From Coniella vitis (lineage: Eukaryota; Ascomycota; Sordariomycetes; Diaporthales; Schizoparmaceae), in NCBI GenBank assembly GCA_011317545.1, contig WUJK01000010.1:1550001-1614000 (forward strand): 64,000 nucleotides of DNA. Direction: 5' to 3'. The position numbers were made by a program, and so were the translations under genes. Shown here in pieces: positions 1 through 12,030 of the stretch (within the stretch, counting starts at the first letter, position 1; each line of letters begins with the position of its first letter). The notes under the pieces are model-generated. The model made no database searches and was not told the origin of the DNA. It saw nothing but the letters and a program-made list of their open reading frames with translations.

Positions 1-1264
1 GCCGTGGCCCTGAATCGCAGCAGCAACCCAAATTTCCACGTTTAAAATAACCTTGCTCCATTCTCCAAGATTGAGTGGCGTCTGAACTGGATCGTGGCTA
101 GACCCGCAGATTAGCAGCATCCTTCACGGCGGCGGGCTTGCACCCTGACTGAGTTGACAGCCAAGGATTGCCAGCAGCTGCAGGCGCCCCCAAGTGCTGG
201 GAAATTTGCGGCGTCCAGACCTGAAACGGCTCGGAGAGCGGGGCGGATGCTGGACGCTACGGCAGGCCGAACGAACCGAAATGAGGCTGCTGCACTAACA
301 CCATGGGCGGTGATCCCATCTGACAATTTCCAGTGACTGTTTTTATTTTCGTCTTGACTCTAGCCACCCAACGGCCAGAGGGAGAAGCATCCAGATCGCT
401 CACGAGGAAGATGTCGCGCCTCGCAAACACGAACAAAGAGGAGAGAGCGAGGCAGGACATGGCCACGCCGAGGGCTGTTGTAGATCGTGCCCGTCTGTTG
501 CCGGGATCTACGACAACTTCGAAACCCGGCGGCAGTATCATGTAGAAATTGCGCATCAGAGGACTCGCAGCATCGTTTCTTGGGGTGCCCCATGTACGAG
601 GACATCCCACGGCAGCAGCGCCGAGTGGACATTGTCCGTCAGCAGACAATCTCGTCCTGCAGAACAACCCAGCAGCCATCAGCCAGGCCAGCCTCACCAT
701 CACCCCCGATCTGGGTTGCATCCTGCAGAATAAGGTAGCCCTGGTACCTTGCAGCTTGCAGTAGCACCAACAGGCAGTGCCAGGGGCAAGGAGCCAGACG
801 TTCTCGACCGACCGTTCACACATCGCCACCTGGGAGAAGAAGGGGGGGTGGAGGCGATGAGACCATTTGCAGCCCCCGACAACCCACCGTAGTCCCACTA
901 CGCTCTACATACATTTATTTACATAGGACTTCTGCATGGAGCCAGCCTGAAGATTGTGCCGTTCGTCCCATCCTCGGCCCATATATCAAGCCCGTTTCCT
1001 GCTTCTTCTTCTCTTCCTATTTGACTGACTTGCTCCCGTCTCCATCCCATCCTTGAGTTCCCCTTTCTCTTCCTTCTTTAGGGTGTTGTCCTTCCTTCTT
1101 TTGCTCTCCAGACCACTTGATTGGTCGCTGTCGATCTTTACCTTTGTCTTCCTGGCTAGTCCAACCACACACTCTTTTGACATCAAAACACATCACATCA
1201 CACAAACCAGCACTACAGCTACAGTTACAGTTCCAACAGCTCTTACAAATCGCAATCTGACAAG
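1..1264. other. Upstream region of the GH5 endoglucanase
   Basis: No coding frame here looks genuine; the longest, antisense at 257-898, has an Arg/Cys/Trp-rich composition typical of a chance frame. The right part is the likely GH5 promoter and 5' leader: a TATA-like ATATATCAAG lies near 979, followed by a pyrimidine-rich tract (about 1000-1100) and an A/C-rich leader just before the ATG at 1265. Confidence 0.6.
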
Positions 1265-1398
1265 ATGCCTTGCGTTAAGAAATCCAAGGGACTCAGCACT
1301 GCCTTGACGGTGGCGACTGCAACCCTCTCGGCCTTCCAAGGCTCTTCTACAGCCGTGCTGTCCGCGTCCTCGGCTGCTGCAACTTCAGTTGCTGCCAT

Positions 1399-1429
<31 letters not shown>

Positions 1430-2767
1430 GTGGTGGTTGCTTCTTCGTCTTCTTTGTCTTCTTCGTCGGCAGCAGCATCGTCAGCCATTCTTTCCACTCC
1501 ATCTGCCACTGCTGCCACCACAAGCAGCAGCGTTGTGGTTGCTTCTTCGTCCTCAGCCGTAGCCTCGGCCTCCTCGACCGCAACGGCAACCAGCACAACC
1601 GGCAACACGACCTACGCCGGTGTGAACATTGCCGGGTTCGACTTTGGTTGCAGTACAGACGGAACCTGTACCGTGGACGGCATCACTGTGCCCAGCACCG
1701 GTGCCGCGCAGATGCAGCACTTTTACAATGCCGACAACCTCAACATTTTCCGCATCACTGTCGGCTGGCAGTACCTGACCAATGCCGTTGTGGGCGGTGA
1801 TCTGGACGCCACCAACTTGTAGGTCTTTCTTTTGCTTTTCCCATTGAACAACAGCAAATTCCATCCTCGTACCAAGCACACTCATCACTCACACGCAAAC
1901 CACCCCCCCCCCCACAGCGCCGAATACGACAACCTCATGCAAAGCTGCCTGGCCACCGGCGCCAAGTGCATCCTCGACATTCACAACTACGCTCGCTGGG
2001 ACGGCGAGATCATCGGCCAGGGCGGCCCTACCAACGACGAGTTCGCCGCGCTGTGGACCTCGCTCGCGACCGAGTACGCCAACAACACCAACGTCTTTTT
2101 CGGCATCATGAACGAGCCGCACGACTTGACCGTCTCCACCTGGGCCGAGACGGTGCAGGCTGTCGTGACGGCCATCCGCGCCGTGGCACCCGACCACGTC
2201 CTGCTGCTGCCGGGCTCGACCTACTCGTCTGCTGAAGCACTGCCCACCGAGGCGGGTCCGGACTTGCTGACTGTGACCAACCCCGACGGAACGACGACCA
2301 ACTTGATCTTTGATGTGCACAAGTAAGTGTGCCTGGCCCCCCGCCCGCCTTTTCCCCTTTGCAACGTGGCACACTTCTTTCTCCATGATGATGTGACGAC
2401 GACGACGACTAGCCTTGGCATAACTAACCACACCAACAGGTACCTCGACTCGGACAACAGCGGCACCTCGACCGAGTGCGTGACCGACAACATTGACGAC
2501 ACCTTCTCGCCCCTCGCCACCTGGCTGCGCGCCAACGGGCGCCAGGCCCTCTTGACCGAGACGGGCGGCGGCAACACGGCCTCGTGCGAGCAGTACCTGT
2601 GCTCCCAGATTGCCTACCTCAACGAGAACAGCGACGTCTACCTGGGCTTCGTCGGCTGGTCGGCCGGTGCCTTTGCTGACTCGTATGCGCTGGCGCTGAC
2701 ACCTACGGGCACCACTGCGGACAGCATGGTGGACACGGCGCTCATGTCTTCTTGCATTGCCCGTTAA
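1265..2767 (+). CDS. Secreted GH5 endo-beta-1,4-glucanase without CBM1
   Basis: Endoglucanase that cleaves internal beta-1,4 bonds of cellulose outside the cell. Three exons, 1265-1818, 1918-2322 and 2440-2767, join in frame to 428 aa; introns have GTAGGT...CACAG and GTAAGT...AACAG borders. The N-terminus has a basic stretch (KKSK) and a weak hydrophobic segment that could be a signal peptide, then a Ser/Ala/Val-rich linker to about residue 115. The catalytic domain begins at AGVNIAGFDFGC; the acid/base is Glu251 in IMNEPHD and the nucleophile Glu360 in LTETGGGN, matching the fungal EG2-type GH5 (subfamily 5). Family members usually carry an N-terminal CBM1 before the linker; here the linker is present but the six-cysteine CBM1 is absent. 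The family assignment is firm; the export signal is less certain. Confidence 0.95.
1399..1428 (+). repeat. (CAG)10 triplet repeat in the GH5 linker
   Basis: Ten perfect CAG units, read in the GH5 frame as AGC and encoding a serine run in the linker. Such runs expand and contract by slippage, so linker length may vary between strains. Confidence 0.9.
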
Positions 2768-3826
2768 GGGAGGGGGTGGTGCTCATGCGCCATGTTGGTG
2801 GGGAGCAAAAGTGTACAAACGAGGGGTTGGGTTGCACTGAAGTTGGGAATGTGGTGGGGAGTGCGTGTATAAAAGAAACAAAAAGGAAGATGCTGGAGAG
2901 GGTAGAAGCATTTCATATATCGTCCATTGATGGCGTTGTTTTTTTGTTCTTTTTTTTTTTCTTTCGGAAAGAGGTTGGGTTCACTTTTGAGGTTTCTCTT
3001 CTCTTATTTGCTTGTTGACATGTCAAGTGAGTAATGTTTCCCACTCTACAAAGGGATCAATTTTATCATTCTTTCTGCCTCTAGTATTTATTTCTGTATG
3101 TCTGTGAACCGTGTAGGGCTGTAGACCGAGGTTTTGCGGGTAATCAATCAGCTGTGCATTCTCGACCTCACCTACAACCCCCCCGCTCCAACACAACTCT
3201 GCCTATCCATCTCGTTCTATTGACTACTTAGCGTGTTGGTCTGGATAACACATATGTTCCTGTAATATTCAATTCAAAATCCGTCCAGATATTTGACTAT
3301 CCTGCGTTTGCCCAGCGATTGCATGGCATTTCGCTCGTCAAGCCTAGTTTCCCAACCCCCCCCCCTCTCTGCCAAGACATTGACTTGCCGCATCCGGCAT
3401 GTAAGTTGGTCTCTCAGCCAATCACAGCCGTCAGCCTCGCCCCGGCGCTTCGTGTAAGTCACTCGCATGCAGTATGTACCCATGTACCCGGGTACTTTGG
3501 GCCCAAAATGTCCACTCAATGCCAACGTTTGTCCGACCTCACCTGCTGCTGCTGCTGTCTGGCCCTCTCACCATGTCCCCGATGACAATACGGCCGCGAG
3601 CCAAGAGTGCACAACGTCTGTTTTGCCAATCCAAAAAAAATTATCTAGCTGTGCATATACGGATATTCTGCATCCCAATGGTTGTATCACTGCATTTGAA
3701 TCGTTCCTATCTTCCAGTGGCACAAGACCCCCCAAGACAGTGTATAATCAGACAGAACAACAACACAACATCAGCAAAGGAACAGTACTTTCCCCTCAAC
3801 GTGTTTTGTCTCTTCTCATCATTGTA
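2768..3826. other. Convergent intergenic region, GH5 / 860-aa gene
   Basis: Holds the 3' ends of two converging genes. There are T-rich tracts (about 2940-2962) consistent with 3' UTR sequence. A 12-bp palindrome GTACCCGGGTAC sits at 3484-3495. No supported gene was seen. Confidence 0.5.
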
Positions 3827-6409
3827 TCAGTGGAACATGCGGCTCAGCCGCACTCGCGCTCTGCTCAATCTAGAACCACCTCCGCGCCCAACCTCTCTCC
3901 CTCCCTTGGGGCCCCCACCACCATGTGAAAACGAAGGCCGGAGATCCAGATCAGGATAGCCCGACGGTCTTCTCGACCGTGGCTGAGGGGGTCGCTCCCC
4001 AGGTGGTGGTAGAGCGCAATCCTGGAACTTGATCTGCGTCGCTGTTGTTTCTGTGGAATGGTTGCGGTGGTCTCTTGCGTCGGTGGTCACACTACTGCCA
4101 CCATAGCCGCTGTCATTCTGGTAGCTGCTACTCCTGTTGGGGTGCTGCCCCCCCACGGGGCGGCTCGCACGGATATGGTCCCGGTCCTGGCTGCTGCCAT
4201 TGCTGTGATTGTTTTCGCTCGTGGCGGTGTTGTTGGTGCCGCTCAGGGCCCGGCCTAGGATTCTCATTGTCAATCTCTTGAGCCTCTGCGGCGCGCCGCC
4301 GCCGCCCCGTCGTCTTCTTTCCTGCTCAAGACTCCCTGCACCAGGGCCATGGAATGAGGACGAGGACGAGGATGAGGAAAATGGTGCGCTTCGAATACCA
4401 ATTCGTGGCTGCGGCTGCTGCGGCTGCTCTGTCTCTGCGCCGGTGCCCGTCGTGGCGCGTGAAACACTACTCAACAGCTCACTTGGCGTGGCTGCGGTTG
4501 TTGTTGTTGTTGTTGTTGCTGCGGGCAGGAGTGAGTGTCGCCAGGCTTGGATATCAGGCCCAACCCGGGAAAAGGCCTCGTCAGCGGGGCCGTGTCGCGG
4601 CGTGAGCTGCGCTTCCAGCGCGGGATACGAGTGAGACAGCAGCAGCTCCTGCGCCAATGCGGCGGAGGGAGGTGCAGAGAGACGCAGTGCCGGTTCGCTC
4701 TTGGAACCCACCGTGGCAGACTGGCGCTGCATGAGCGCCTCAGCTGCTGCGGCGTCTGCGGCGTCTGCGGATGCAAAGTCGGCTACGCGCTGCGGGCGTG
4801 TCATGTCGTCGAATCCTGCGGGCAGACTAGGGAAGGAATACCGCCTGCATGCTGTGGATACAAGGTCCCCTGGCGGAGTCGGGTCGTGGTCGTCGTATCT
4901 TGTGCTGCTGTGCTGAAGCGCCGTCGTTGTAGGCCACGATCGGGATGCACTCCGATACAGGTTGCTGTCTCTGTCGCCGCCCAGGGACAGCGTCAAGGCC
5001 GTGCTTCTCCTGCCCCTCTTCCGTACCGGGATTGGTGGCGGTGGCGGTGTCTGTTGGTGGAGCTCGTCCTGTTCTTCCTCTTCGTCTTCGTCTTCTGGAT
5101 TGTAGTTGGGAGACCGCGCCTCCTCTCCTTGGGCGAGTGCAGCGTTCGAGTCAGAATTTGGCGACCCGACATGGCCATACTCCTCGCCTGGTGTCGGAGA
5201 AGGAGACAATGACAGTGCCGCGAGCGCGGCGTCCCAGCCGCTGTGATCGACCGAGCCAAACCTCTTCCGTGCCGCCACTGCTTCTTCGGCTCTTGATTCC
5301 ATCTCTGCTCCTCTTTGGCCTGCACCGCCCTTGCCAGTGCCAGTGCCAGTGCCAGTGCCAGGCTGGGTGGAAGCAAACACATTGTCAACGGGCGCGTCTC
5401 GCTCTGCCGCCTCGGAAATGGCAATGAACTGCTTGGGCAGGCTGCGAACGCTGGCGTGTTCTCGTCCCGTGACGGGCATGGACAGCCTGTTTGACGGTGC
5501 AAATGCAATAGGAGGGGGCGCAGCGCAAGATAAGTCCTCACTGTCCGAATCCTGCGCCGACGGTGCAAGCGCGGCCTCGTCGAGTGCTTCGAGGCCCTCC
5601 CGGGGCTGGCGGCGGCGGCGTGCCGTGCCCGTCAGGCCCGCGTGCCTCTGCTGGTAGAGCAGTGTCTGTCTGCGCTTCTTGTTCTTTGGTTCCGTCGCGG
5701 ACCGCTTGAGTGACGTTGGCGTGTCCTGCGCCCCGGCCAAGGCTGCCATTCTCTTTATGTCTTGATGGCCATGTTGATGTTGATATTGACGTTGACATGG
5801 ACCCAGTTGGGTGGGATGAATGCCAGGCTCCACAGCATACAGAGGCCCAAGAACAAAATCTTCAGCAGCCATCAAGGCTTCACTCTGCCGCCCAAACGTA
5901 AAGACGGACGACGTCGGCCGCGATTTCTGCGGAGGAAGCATGGATCTCGCCCTGCTCACGGGCCGCGAGCCAGCATACCGCGACACATCTCTCGCATCTG
6001 CCCTCGCTGCACTGCTCGCCCTCGCGCTCGAGCCGGGCGACGACTCGACGCGTTGGTGCAGCACATGGAGATTCTCGCGCCTTAGTCTGCCCAAGCGGAG
6101 TGTCGCAATCGGACGCGAGAAATTGGGCTTGCTCGATTCACGGTCCGTCTCCCTCTCTCCCTCTTCCCCTTCCTCCTCCTCTTCCGACGTGTCAAAGTCG
6201 AACTGCGATACGGGCTGCGGCTCTTGGGTTGGCGGCGGCGAGCGGTAGCCTTCGAGGGCACTGAGGGTTGCGGCGTGGTAGTGTAAGCGTCGTGGTGTTG
6301 TTTCTGTCGTCGTCATTGTTGTTGTTGTTGTCGTGCTGTTGCTGTCCATCTTTCGTGTGTGTTGGCCGAGGAGCATGGGCGATGGCGAAGGCGAGGGTGA
6401 GAGAGACAT
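3827..6409 (-). CDS. Long disordered basic protein of unknown function
   Basis: Single uninterrupted frame of 860 aa; the first ATG is at 6409 (the open frame continues upstream to 6505 but without an ATG). I do not recognise the family. The protein is almost wholly low complexity: Ser/Pro at the N-terminus, a Thr run encoded by ACA repeats, an acidic block (EEEEEGEEGE), two basic clusters that could be nuclear localisation signals (KNKKRR and TARRRRQP), a Gly-Thr run, an acidic EDEDEEEEQDE block, poly-Ser, and an Arg-rich C-terminus ending in SRMFH. No catalytic motif or membrane segment is visible. Coding status rests on the length of the frame and on biased but protein-like composition. 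A short conserved-looking stretch is EDFVLGPLYAVEPGIHP. Function is not inferable. Confidence 0.72.
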   Translation of the reverse strand: MSLSPSPSPSPMLLGQHTRKMDSNSTTTTTTMTTTETTPRRLHYHAATLSALEGYRSPPPTQEPQPVSQFDFDTSEEEEEGEEGERETDRESSKPNFSRPIATLRLGRLRRENLHVLHQRVESSPGSSARASSAARADARDVSRYAGSRPVSRARSMLPPQKSRPTSSVFTFGRQSEALMAAEDFVLGPLYAVEPGIHPTQLGPCQRQYQHQHGHQDIKRMAALAGAQDTPTSLKRSATEPKNKKRRQTLLYQQRHAGLTGTARRRRQPREGLEALDEAALAPSAQDSDSEDLSCAAPPPIAFAPSNRLSMPVTGREHASVRSLPKQFIAISEAAERDAPVDNVFASTQPGTGTGTGTGKGGAGQRGAEMESRAEEAVAARKRFGSVDHSGWDAALAALSLSPSPTPGEEYGHVGSPNSDSNAALAQGEEARSPNYNPEDEDEEEEQDELHQQTPPPPPIPVRKRGRRSTALTLSLGGDRDSNLYRSASRSWPTTTALQHSSTRYDDHDPTPPGDLVSTACRRYSFPSLPAGFDDMTRPQRVADFASADAADAAAAEALMQRQSATVGSKSEPALRLSAPPSAALAQELLLSHSYPALEAQLTPRHGPADEAFSRVGPDIQAWRHSLLPAATTTTTTTAATPSELLSSVSRATTGTGAETEQPQQPQPRIGIRSAPFSSSSSSSSFHGPGAGSLEQERRRRGGGGAPQRLKRLTMRILGRALSGTNNTATSENNHSNGSSQDRDHIRASRPVGGQHPNRSSSYQNDSGYGGSSVTTDARDHRNHSTETTATQIKFQDCALPPPGERPPQPRSRRPSGYPDLDLRPSFSHGGGGPKGGREVGRGGGSRLSRARVRLSRMFH
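4498..4518 (+). repeat. (TTG)7 triplet repeat
   Basis: Seven TTG units; read on the minus strand in the 860-aa gene they encode a threonine run. Likely slippage-prone. Confidence 0.85.
5333..5361 (+). repeat. (GCCAGT)n hexamer repeat
   Basis: Almost five units of GCCAGT; on the minus strand it encodes alternating Gly-Thr in the disordered protein. Confidence 0.85.
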
Positions 6410-6520
6410 AGTGTGGGCTTCCTGAGGAAACCTAACCCGTGCGTTTCGACAATAGAATACCCTGCGCAAAGGCTGGTGGATGTTCCGCAATGGGGCCGCG
6501 GTCACTGGTGTTGCTGGCTG

Positions 6521-6522
<2 letters not shown>

Positions 6523-6551
<29 letters not shown>
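6523..6551 (+). repeat. Poly-T tract of 29 bases
   Basis: Uninterrupted T run about 115 bp upstream of the ATG of the minus-strand 860-aa gene, hence poly-A on the gene's sense strand. Long homopolymers like this can act as nucleosome-excluding promoter elements in fungi, and are also prone to sequencing error. Confidence 0.85.
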
Positions 6552-9500
6552 GGTTAGGAGTAGTGTAGTGGGCGGCTATGGTTGCAGGGCTGGTACTACG
6601 ATCAGATGGCTACGCTGAGACTGCTTCTGGGGTAGGTATCTGCAAGTGTGTGGTTGTTGTGGTTGGTGTTGTTGTTTCTCTGTTGGACTTGGACTTGGAC
6701 TTGGACTTGGATCTGGACTTGCGAGATTGGTCGGACTGAGGTCGTCTTGATGGGTGGATTTGCTGATCACTTCACAGACACTTGCTGGGCCCCAACGCAC
6801 TCGACAACGCGCTTCAAACGTCCTGTCTGTTGAATGATGGCTCTAAAGGGGTACACTTTCGGCCTAGTATCTTGCTGCGCGCTTGTTGTCGTGCTCTTGT
6901 CGGTGGTTACTGCGGGTGGTTTGGGTCGTCGCGCCGCCAGCTATAGTCCCTTGTATATGTGAAATTCGGCACTGAAGAGTAGCAAAGAAGTAGCAGGTCA
7001 AGTAGAGAATCCAGAATGGTAAGACAGACCTCTTTCTGTCAAGGGATGTCTGTCTGTCTGTCACCGTCACCAAGGATCCATAATCCAAAGTCTTATCAAC
7101 GGAAAAAGAAATGGCATATCACCGCCACAGACGTCGTAGTGCCCATGTAACAATTCTGGAAGCAGCCCACCGGACGTCCTGTTGACCTCCAACTATTGTC
7201 CTCGGAAACGGGGAATGCCTTTTTCGATCCTATGGCCCCAGGGGATGCGGACAGCCGCTACGGCAAGCAAAAAAACTAGTAAACTTTCGATAGTTGCGTC
7301 GAGGGGAAAAAAGAAGAAAAAAAGGCTTGGTCATGGACTAGTCGCCGAAGATAACATTTGAACAATAGGGCCAGAACACTTGACAGTGAACACGACTGGG
7401 CATTTTACCAGGCCTCGGGCAGGCATACAGAGAACATTAAGAAAGAAAGAAAAAAACAGGGTGGGTACCTGAGCCGTGAATACTGCTGTGGTAAAAATCT
7501 CCTCGGTGTCTTCGCGAAAGGCCCGGGGCATGTTGTCTTGGGCCCCCCTTATGCTCCAACATATCTGTTTGATTCGGTTCCATTCTTTGATTGCCCGATA
7601 GCTCAAGATGTTTGTATAACCGGTTTACTCGTCACTTGGCAGGTCTTGGTTCACTAGCATGTGCCTTTGTTGTTGGCGGATACGTACATCAGATTCGGGT
7701 TTCCATAATCACCACCGTACACTGTCTGATGTCAAATCTAACAATTTCTGGGGCCTTGGCCGCAGCGTTTGCGTTTCTGAGCCAGCCTATTTCCGGAAAT
7801 CGGGAGAAGAACACAAGTCATGCCTTTTTTCTTTTTCTTTTTTCTGCCGCAAGGCTCTTGCACAGGTACGGGTGAACTTGGGGGGGGGGGCGCGGGTGAG
7901 ATTGTGATGAAGGGGCCCCGGTGCCAGCACAACTTTTAGAGTGGAACCTTAAAAAAGGAAGAAGACTCAAAGAGAATGACGGGACAGAGGATTTTGGAAA
8001 GAGATCGGGAAGCCATATAGTCCTTGGAATACCCCAATCTTGGAGTGTGATGCTGATTTGGGTTCATCCTTGCTTCGTTTTCGGTTCTTCGCTGAGACGC
8101 CGGGACCTCTGAGATGTGTCTGGGTGCTGGGATCGTCCGAGGAACAATAGGGAGTACTACTAAAGAGAGAAGGATGATGTGCGGTGGAAGTATCGGCGGG
8201 GATTCAACAGTGCGGGCGGGTTGAAAGCACTTTACGTAGAAGCTAACGAAACCTCCGTCGTGCCTTTCCGTTCTCGGTTGTTTCTTTGTCTTGGAGACAA
8301 GAGAGATGGACCAGTTGGGGCGGCAGAGCGGGCGAGAATTTCACATACACAATTCTCAAACGATTTGGTTGCTCTGAAAATGACGATCGAGAAAACTAAC
8401 GGTCTACCAAATAAAAGTACATAGTATAGGGGGCCACAACCTGTGCCTGAAGTATCGCTCGCTACAAGGATTCCAGCTATACCTGGCTTATACTATGTAA
8501 ATAAAATAGAATCTAGAGGAATCGATTTCTGGGAGCGAAGAATGGCTGGTCAGAGAACACAATAGGTAGTCATTGCTATCATGGGTACATATGTAGCTGG
8601 TTCTGCCTCATCTTCCGAGTCCGTAAGCCCAATTTCCGTTGCTGATCTGATTATTGACCAGCACCATTCAAGACTGTATTATGTACTTGGCTGAGAGGCG
8701 GCTTTGATGAGAGTGGACAAACCACCCTTAGTACATTCGGATACTTGACCAGAACCCACAGGCAGTTTAGCAGAATGGGGATGGAAGAGACGCAAAGGGC
8801 TTGAAGAAAATGGTTCTCAAACGGATGTCGGAATACGTCGTCCCGAAGCCACTTGTTGGTGCCAACGAAGGCATGGTCTTGTTAGGAAAAACCCCAATAT
8901 ACCACCATGCCCAGAAAGAAAATGACAGATACTGGTAATCTCATATTCGGACACCACTCCTCAGGGGCAGTACGTCTAGTAATGTTCCTGCCTGTAGCAG
9001 CTACTTGCCGGCGGATGACCGGACTCCTGGGTGTATCTGGAGCTTATTCTTGGGTTGGGTGAGGAAGTACTGTTCAGGTATCCTTTTTCATCGAGGATGA
9101 AAAGACTAGCAGTTGACCCTGTCCGTGGCTGGTATTCGCTCAGTCACGCGGAGCAAATGAGACTCTTGGTTGCTGGAAAATCACTATACCAGCGTCCTCA
9201 AAGCATGGTTTATATGCTAGATAATCGTATCAGTTGCTTATTTATCCGACATTTTTCGAGTTGCTCGAAGAGAAGTGGAAAGAGGCACAACCATTGATCC
9301 TCTGACGGTCTTATTCATCCCCATGAGCAAGCTGACTGTTTACTACCCCCAGAAATGCCTTACACTATCTTTTCCGGTCGAACTTAGGGCGGCTACCATC
9401 TTTTGCCATGGCCGGCGCCTCGATATGCCAATACTTCACAATGTTGCTCTGTAAACCCCAGCTTCGGCTAGAAGGGCAGATGCAGCACCGCCAGCGGGTC

Positions 9501-9943
9501 CCTCACCCAATTTGTGCACGTCCAAATTCACACTTATCATTCCTCACCACATCAACGTGGTTCTCCTAAACGCGATGATGTACCCTTCTCTCTCCCCAGT
9601 AGCGGCGCGTTTGGCGGATAAAAGTTGGCTCATGGCACGTCGTCGTAAGCCGAGCATAGTACACATGCTCTCTTCCCCTTCTCCAAAGGATTCTTGGGAT
9701 GCTCACGTATAATGTATGGCCCAGACCATCATATGGGATCGAATTCCCATAATCTTGGTTCTGAGAGCTTGCCGGTTATGCTACATGTACTGTAGGGTTG
9801 GGACGTTATTGAAAGTTGGCTCATAGTATGCTAGGCAATGACACTCAGATAAAAGTCTTGTTCTTCAAGATCCAACCCTTTTTTCCAGAGTGAGACAGCA
9901 GTCTCGATATACCATGACTATCAACATAACGATATACACCTAT
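6552..9943. other. Gene-free stretch upstream of the 860-aa gene
   Basis: About 3.4 kb in which only short, compositionally random frames occur. It contains a GGTC-rich start, an A/G-rich tract near 7430-7455, a G10 run near 7880, and two copies of the octamer described in the findings (8418-8425 and 8492-8499). I see no gene or RNA. Confidence 0.5.
6683..6718 (+). repeat. (TTGGAC)6 imperfect hexamer repeat
   Basis: Four perfect TTGGAC units followed by TTGGAT and CTGGAC. It lies upstream of the 860-aa gene in apparently non-coding DNA. Confidence 0.85.
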
Positions 9944-11926
9944 TTACACCCTTTTCTTTAGCGTCAGCTTGTCATGCACACCACCATCATCACCCCGAAT
10001 ATAAGACCACGTCAGCTCAGTTGCACTCTCCACAGTCAACTTGCCAAACCCATAGTGCTCTTGGTCCAAAACGGCCGTGTAAGCCGCCACCGTCTCCCCA
10101 TCATCCAGGTAACTGTGGCTCTCCACATTACCCGCCGCGCCATTGATGATATGTGTGATGCTCTTGCCAGGGTTCGTGTAGAACGTGTTGTTATTGACCA
10201 CGCTCGCCTGGTCCACCGTGCCATTCGCACCTACGGGGAACAGTCTCTCATACCAATGAATGTGGCCCGCAATGTAGAGATCCACACCATACTTCAGGAA
10301 TGCATCCTGCCATGCAGCGCGGACATACTTCTGGTAGCTCCCCGTCTCACTGCTGTACATGGGGCGGTGGCTCATGGCAATCACCCAGGGTGTCTTGGCG
10401 CGGTCCACGCCTGCAAGGTCCTTGACAAGCCACTGGTATTGCTCATATGCCGTATTGTCGTCGATGCGGCCGCCGTCAATCTTGCCAAAAGGACCTGAGT
10501 CGGTGACAAAGGTCTCGTCAAGCGTTGGGTGCGTTTCATTGGGGTTCGATCCTTCGGCAATGTCGCGTGCAAAGGGCCATTGAGGTGAGTCGGCATAGTC
10601 TGTCTCACTGTCGAGGGCGATGAAGTGCGCGAGACCATAGTCGAACGAGTACCAAAAGTTGCCCACACCACCCGACTCGGAGCCTGGGCCGCTGAAGCGG
10701 TGCTGGAAGGCGGTGAAGTTTCTGGTTTTTGTTAATACTCAGTACACTTCGTCTCATGACGCGGGGACACGAGGAGGGCCTTACCGTTGTGAAGGGGGGC
10801 AGCTGTAGTAGGTCAGATTCGTTGTTGGCAACGTGGAATTGGGCTTGTTCTCATCCAAGTATGCCGACAATGGATTGCCAGGGCCGTCATACTCGGCGCA
10901 TGAAACATCGTGGTTACCGGGAAGCACAAGATATGGAACCTTGGCAGTGATGTTGTTCAACCATTGTTGCCACAGATCCCAATTGGTTTCGTAAATGACA
11001 GACATGTCACCTCCCAAAGGTCCACCTTGGTTCGCAGACTCGCCTGCTGGCAGAGGAGTGTTGTAGCTCTCTGGATAATCGCCAGGGGGTAATTCGCTGG
11101 ACGTGCCGTTGTAACACACTGGCCAGTCATCTTCACAGGGCAAGATGCCGTCGTACCAGTCGTCTGCATAAGAAAGGTCGCCGCCATGCCACACAAACTC
11201 TATAGACTTGTTCAGAGCGTTCTGGAGCAGGTGCGCATACGTGCCGTCTGCGTTGGTGTAACCCATGTCATTGACAATGGCTACTGTGAAGGGCTTGTCA
11301 TTACCAGGAGCTGCGGCAGTCTTGAAGCTCAAGACGTCAGACTGCGTGGTGCCGTTGGAGGCAGCAATCTGGTAATAGTAGGTTGTTGCCGGCTTCAGGT
11401 CTTCAATCTTGACATTGTGAAAATACTGGTTGCATTGTGTGACCGAGACCAACGAGCATGACGGGGTACGATCGTATCTGAGTCAAGTACGATTAGTTTG
11501 CCATCCGAGCAGCCTATAGATGACATGAGCTCACGTTGCTGAATGTCCCTTTGTCATGCAAGTCAAATGCTTCGAAGTTTCGCCCCAGTGGATGGTCGGG
11601 TCCTCGTCCAAGCCGAAGGGTGTTTGAAAGTGGATGTTGATGCCATTGGGGATGTATGAAAGCGAAATGACATTGACATTGTTGGTCGCATTCTCGCTCG
11701 CTGGCGTCACTGCTGGAGGCTCAACGAGGCGAGGGTAACCGCTGCCTGGCACGCCGTTGACAGACGGGTCGACCCAGTCTCCGACTGGAATGTCTGGTCC
11801 AGTATACGGATACAGAGTGTCGACGTCACGAGCTTCCTTGTCTGTGGCTGCGCTCACATCCACTGCAGCTGGCGCAGCAGAGACAATGGCGCAAAGGGCG
11901 CTCAGCAAGGGCGCTGTAGTCTTCAT
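9944..11926 (-). CDS. Secreted purple acid phosphatase
   Basis: Metal-dependent phosphomonoesterase that releases phosphate from organic substrates outside the cell. Exons 11926-11535, 11477-10785 and 10721-9944 join in frame to 620 aa, with introns GTGAGC...CTCAG and GTAAGG...ACCAG. Residues 1-20 form a signal peptide with an AAPAA-type cleavage region. A fibronectin-like N-terminal domain is followed by the metallophosphoesterase core with its metal ligands in order: Asp201 (NDMGY), Asp231 and Tyr234 (GGDLSYADDWY), Asn319 (GNHD, 318-321), His480 (AMSHRPMYS), His515 and His517 (GHIHWYER). The C-terminal GHxHxYER box is characteristic of purple acid phosphatases. Several N-glycosylation sequons fit a secreted enzyme. 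A TATAAG box lies about 100 bp upstream. Confidence 0.95.
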
Positions 11927-12021
11927 CGTGGCAAGGACGCTGGAGGCAAAGGCTCGTCGGGCAGGTCACTACGCCAAGATAAGTGAGAGTGTGGCATTCT
12001 CACATGTTTCTTCCCAGTGCC

Positions 12022-12030
12022 CTTCTTATA
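12022..12030 (-). promoter_or_regulatory. Putative TATA box of the acid phosphatase
   Basis: TATAAGAAG on the minus strand, about 96-104 bp upstream of the ATG at 11926, a usual position in filamentous fungi. Based on position and sequence only. Confidence 0.5.

Noticed and set aside
257..898. Antisense 213-codon frame upstream of the GH5 gene
   Set aside because: No ATG-based coding evidence, random composition, no homology recognised.
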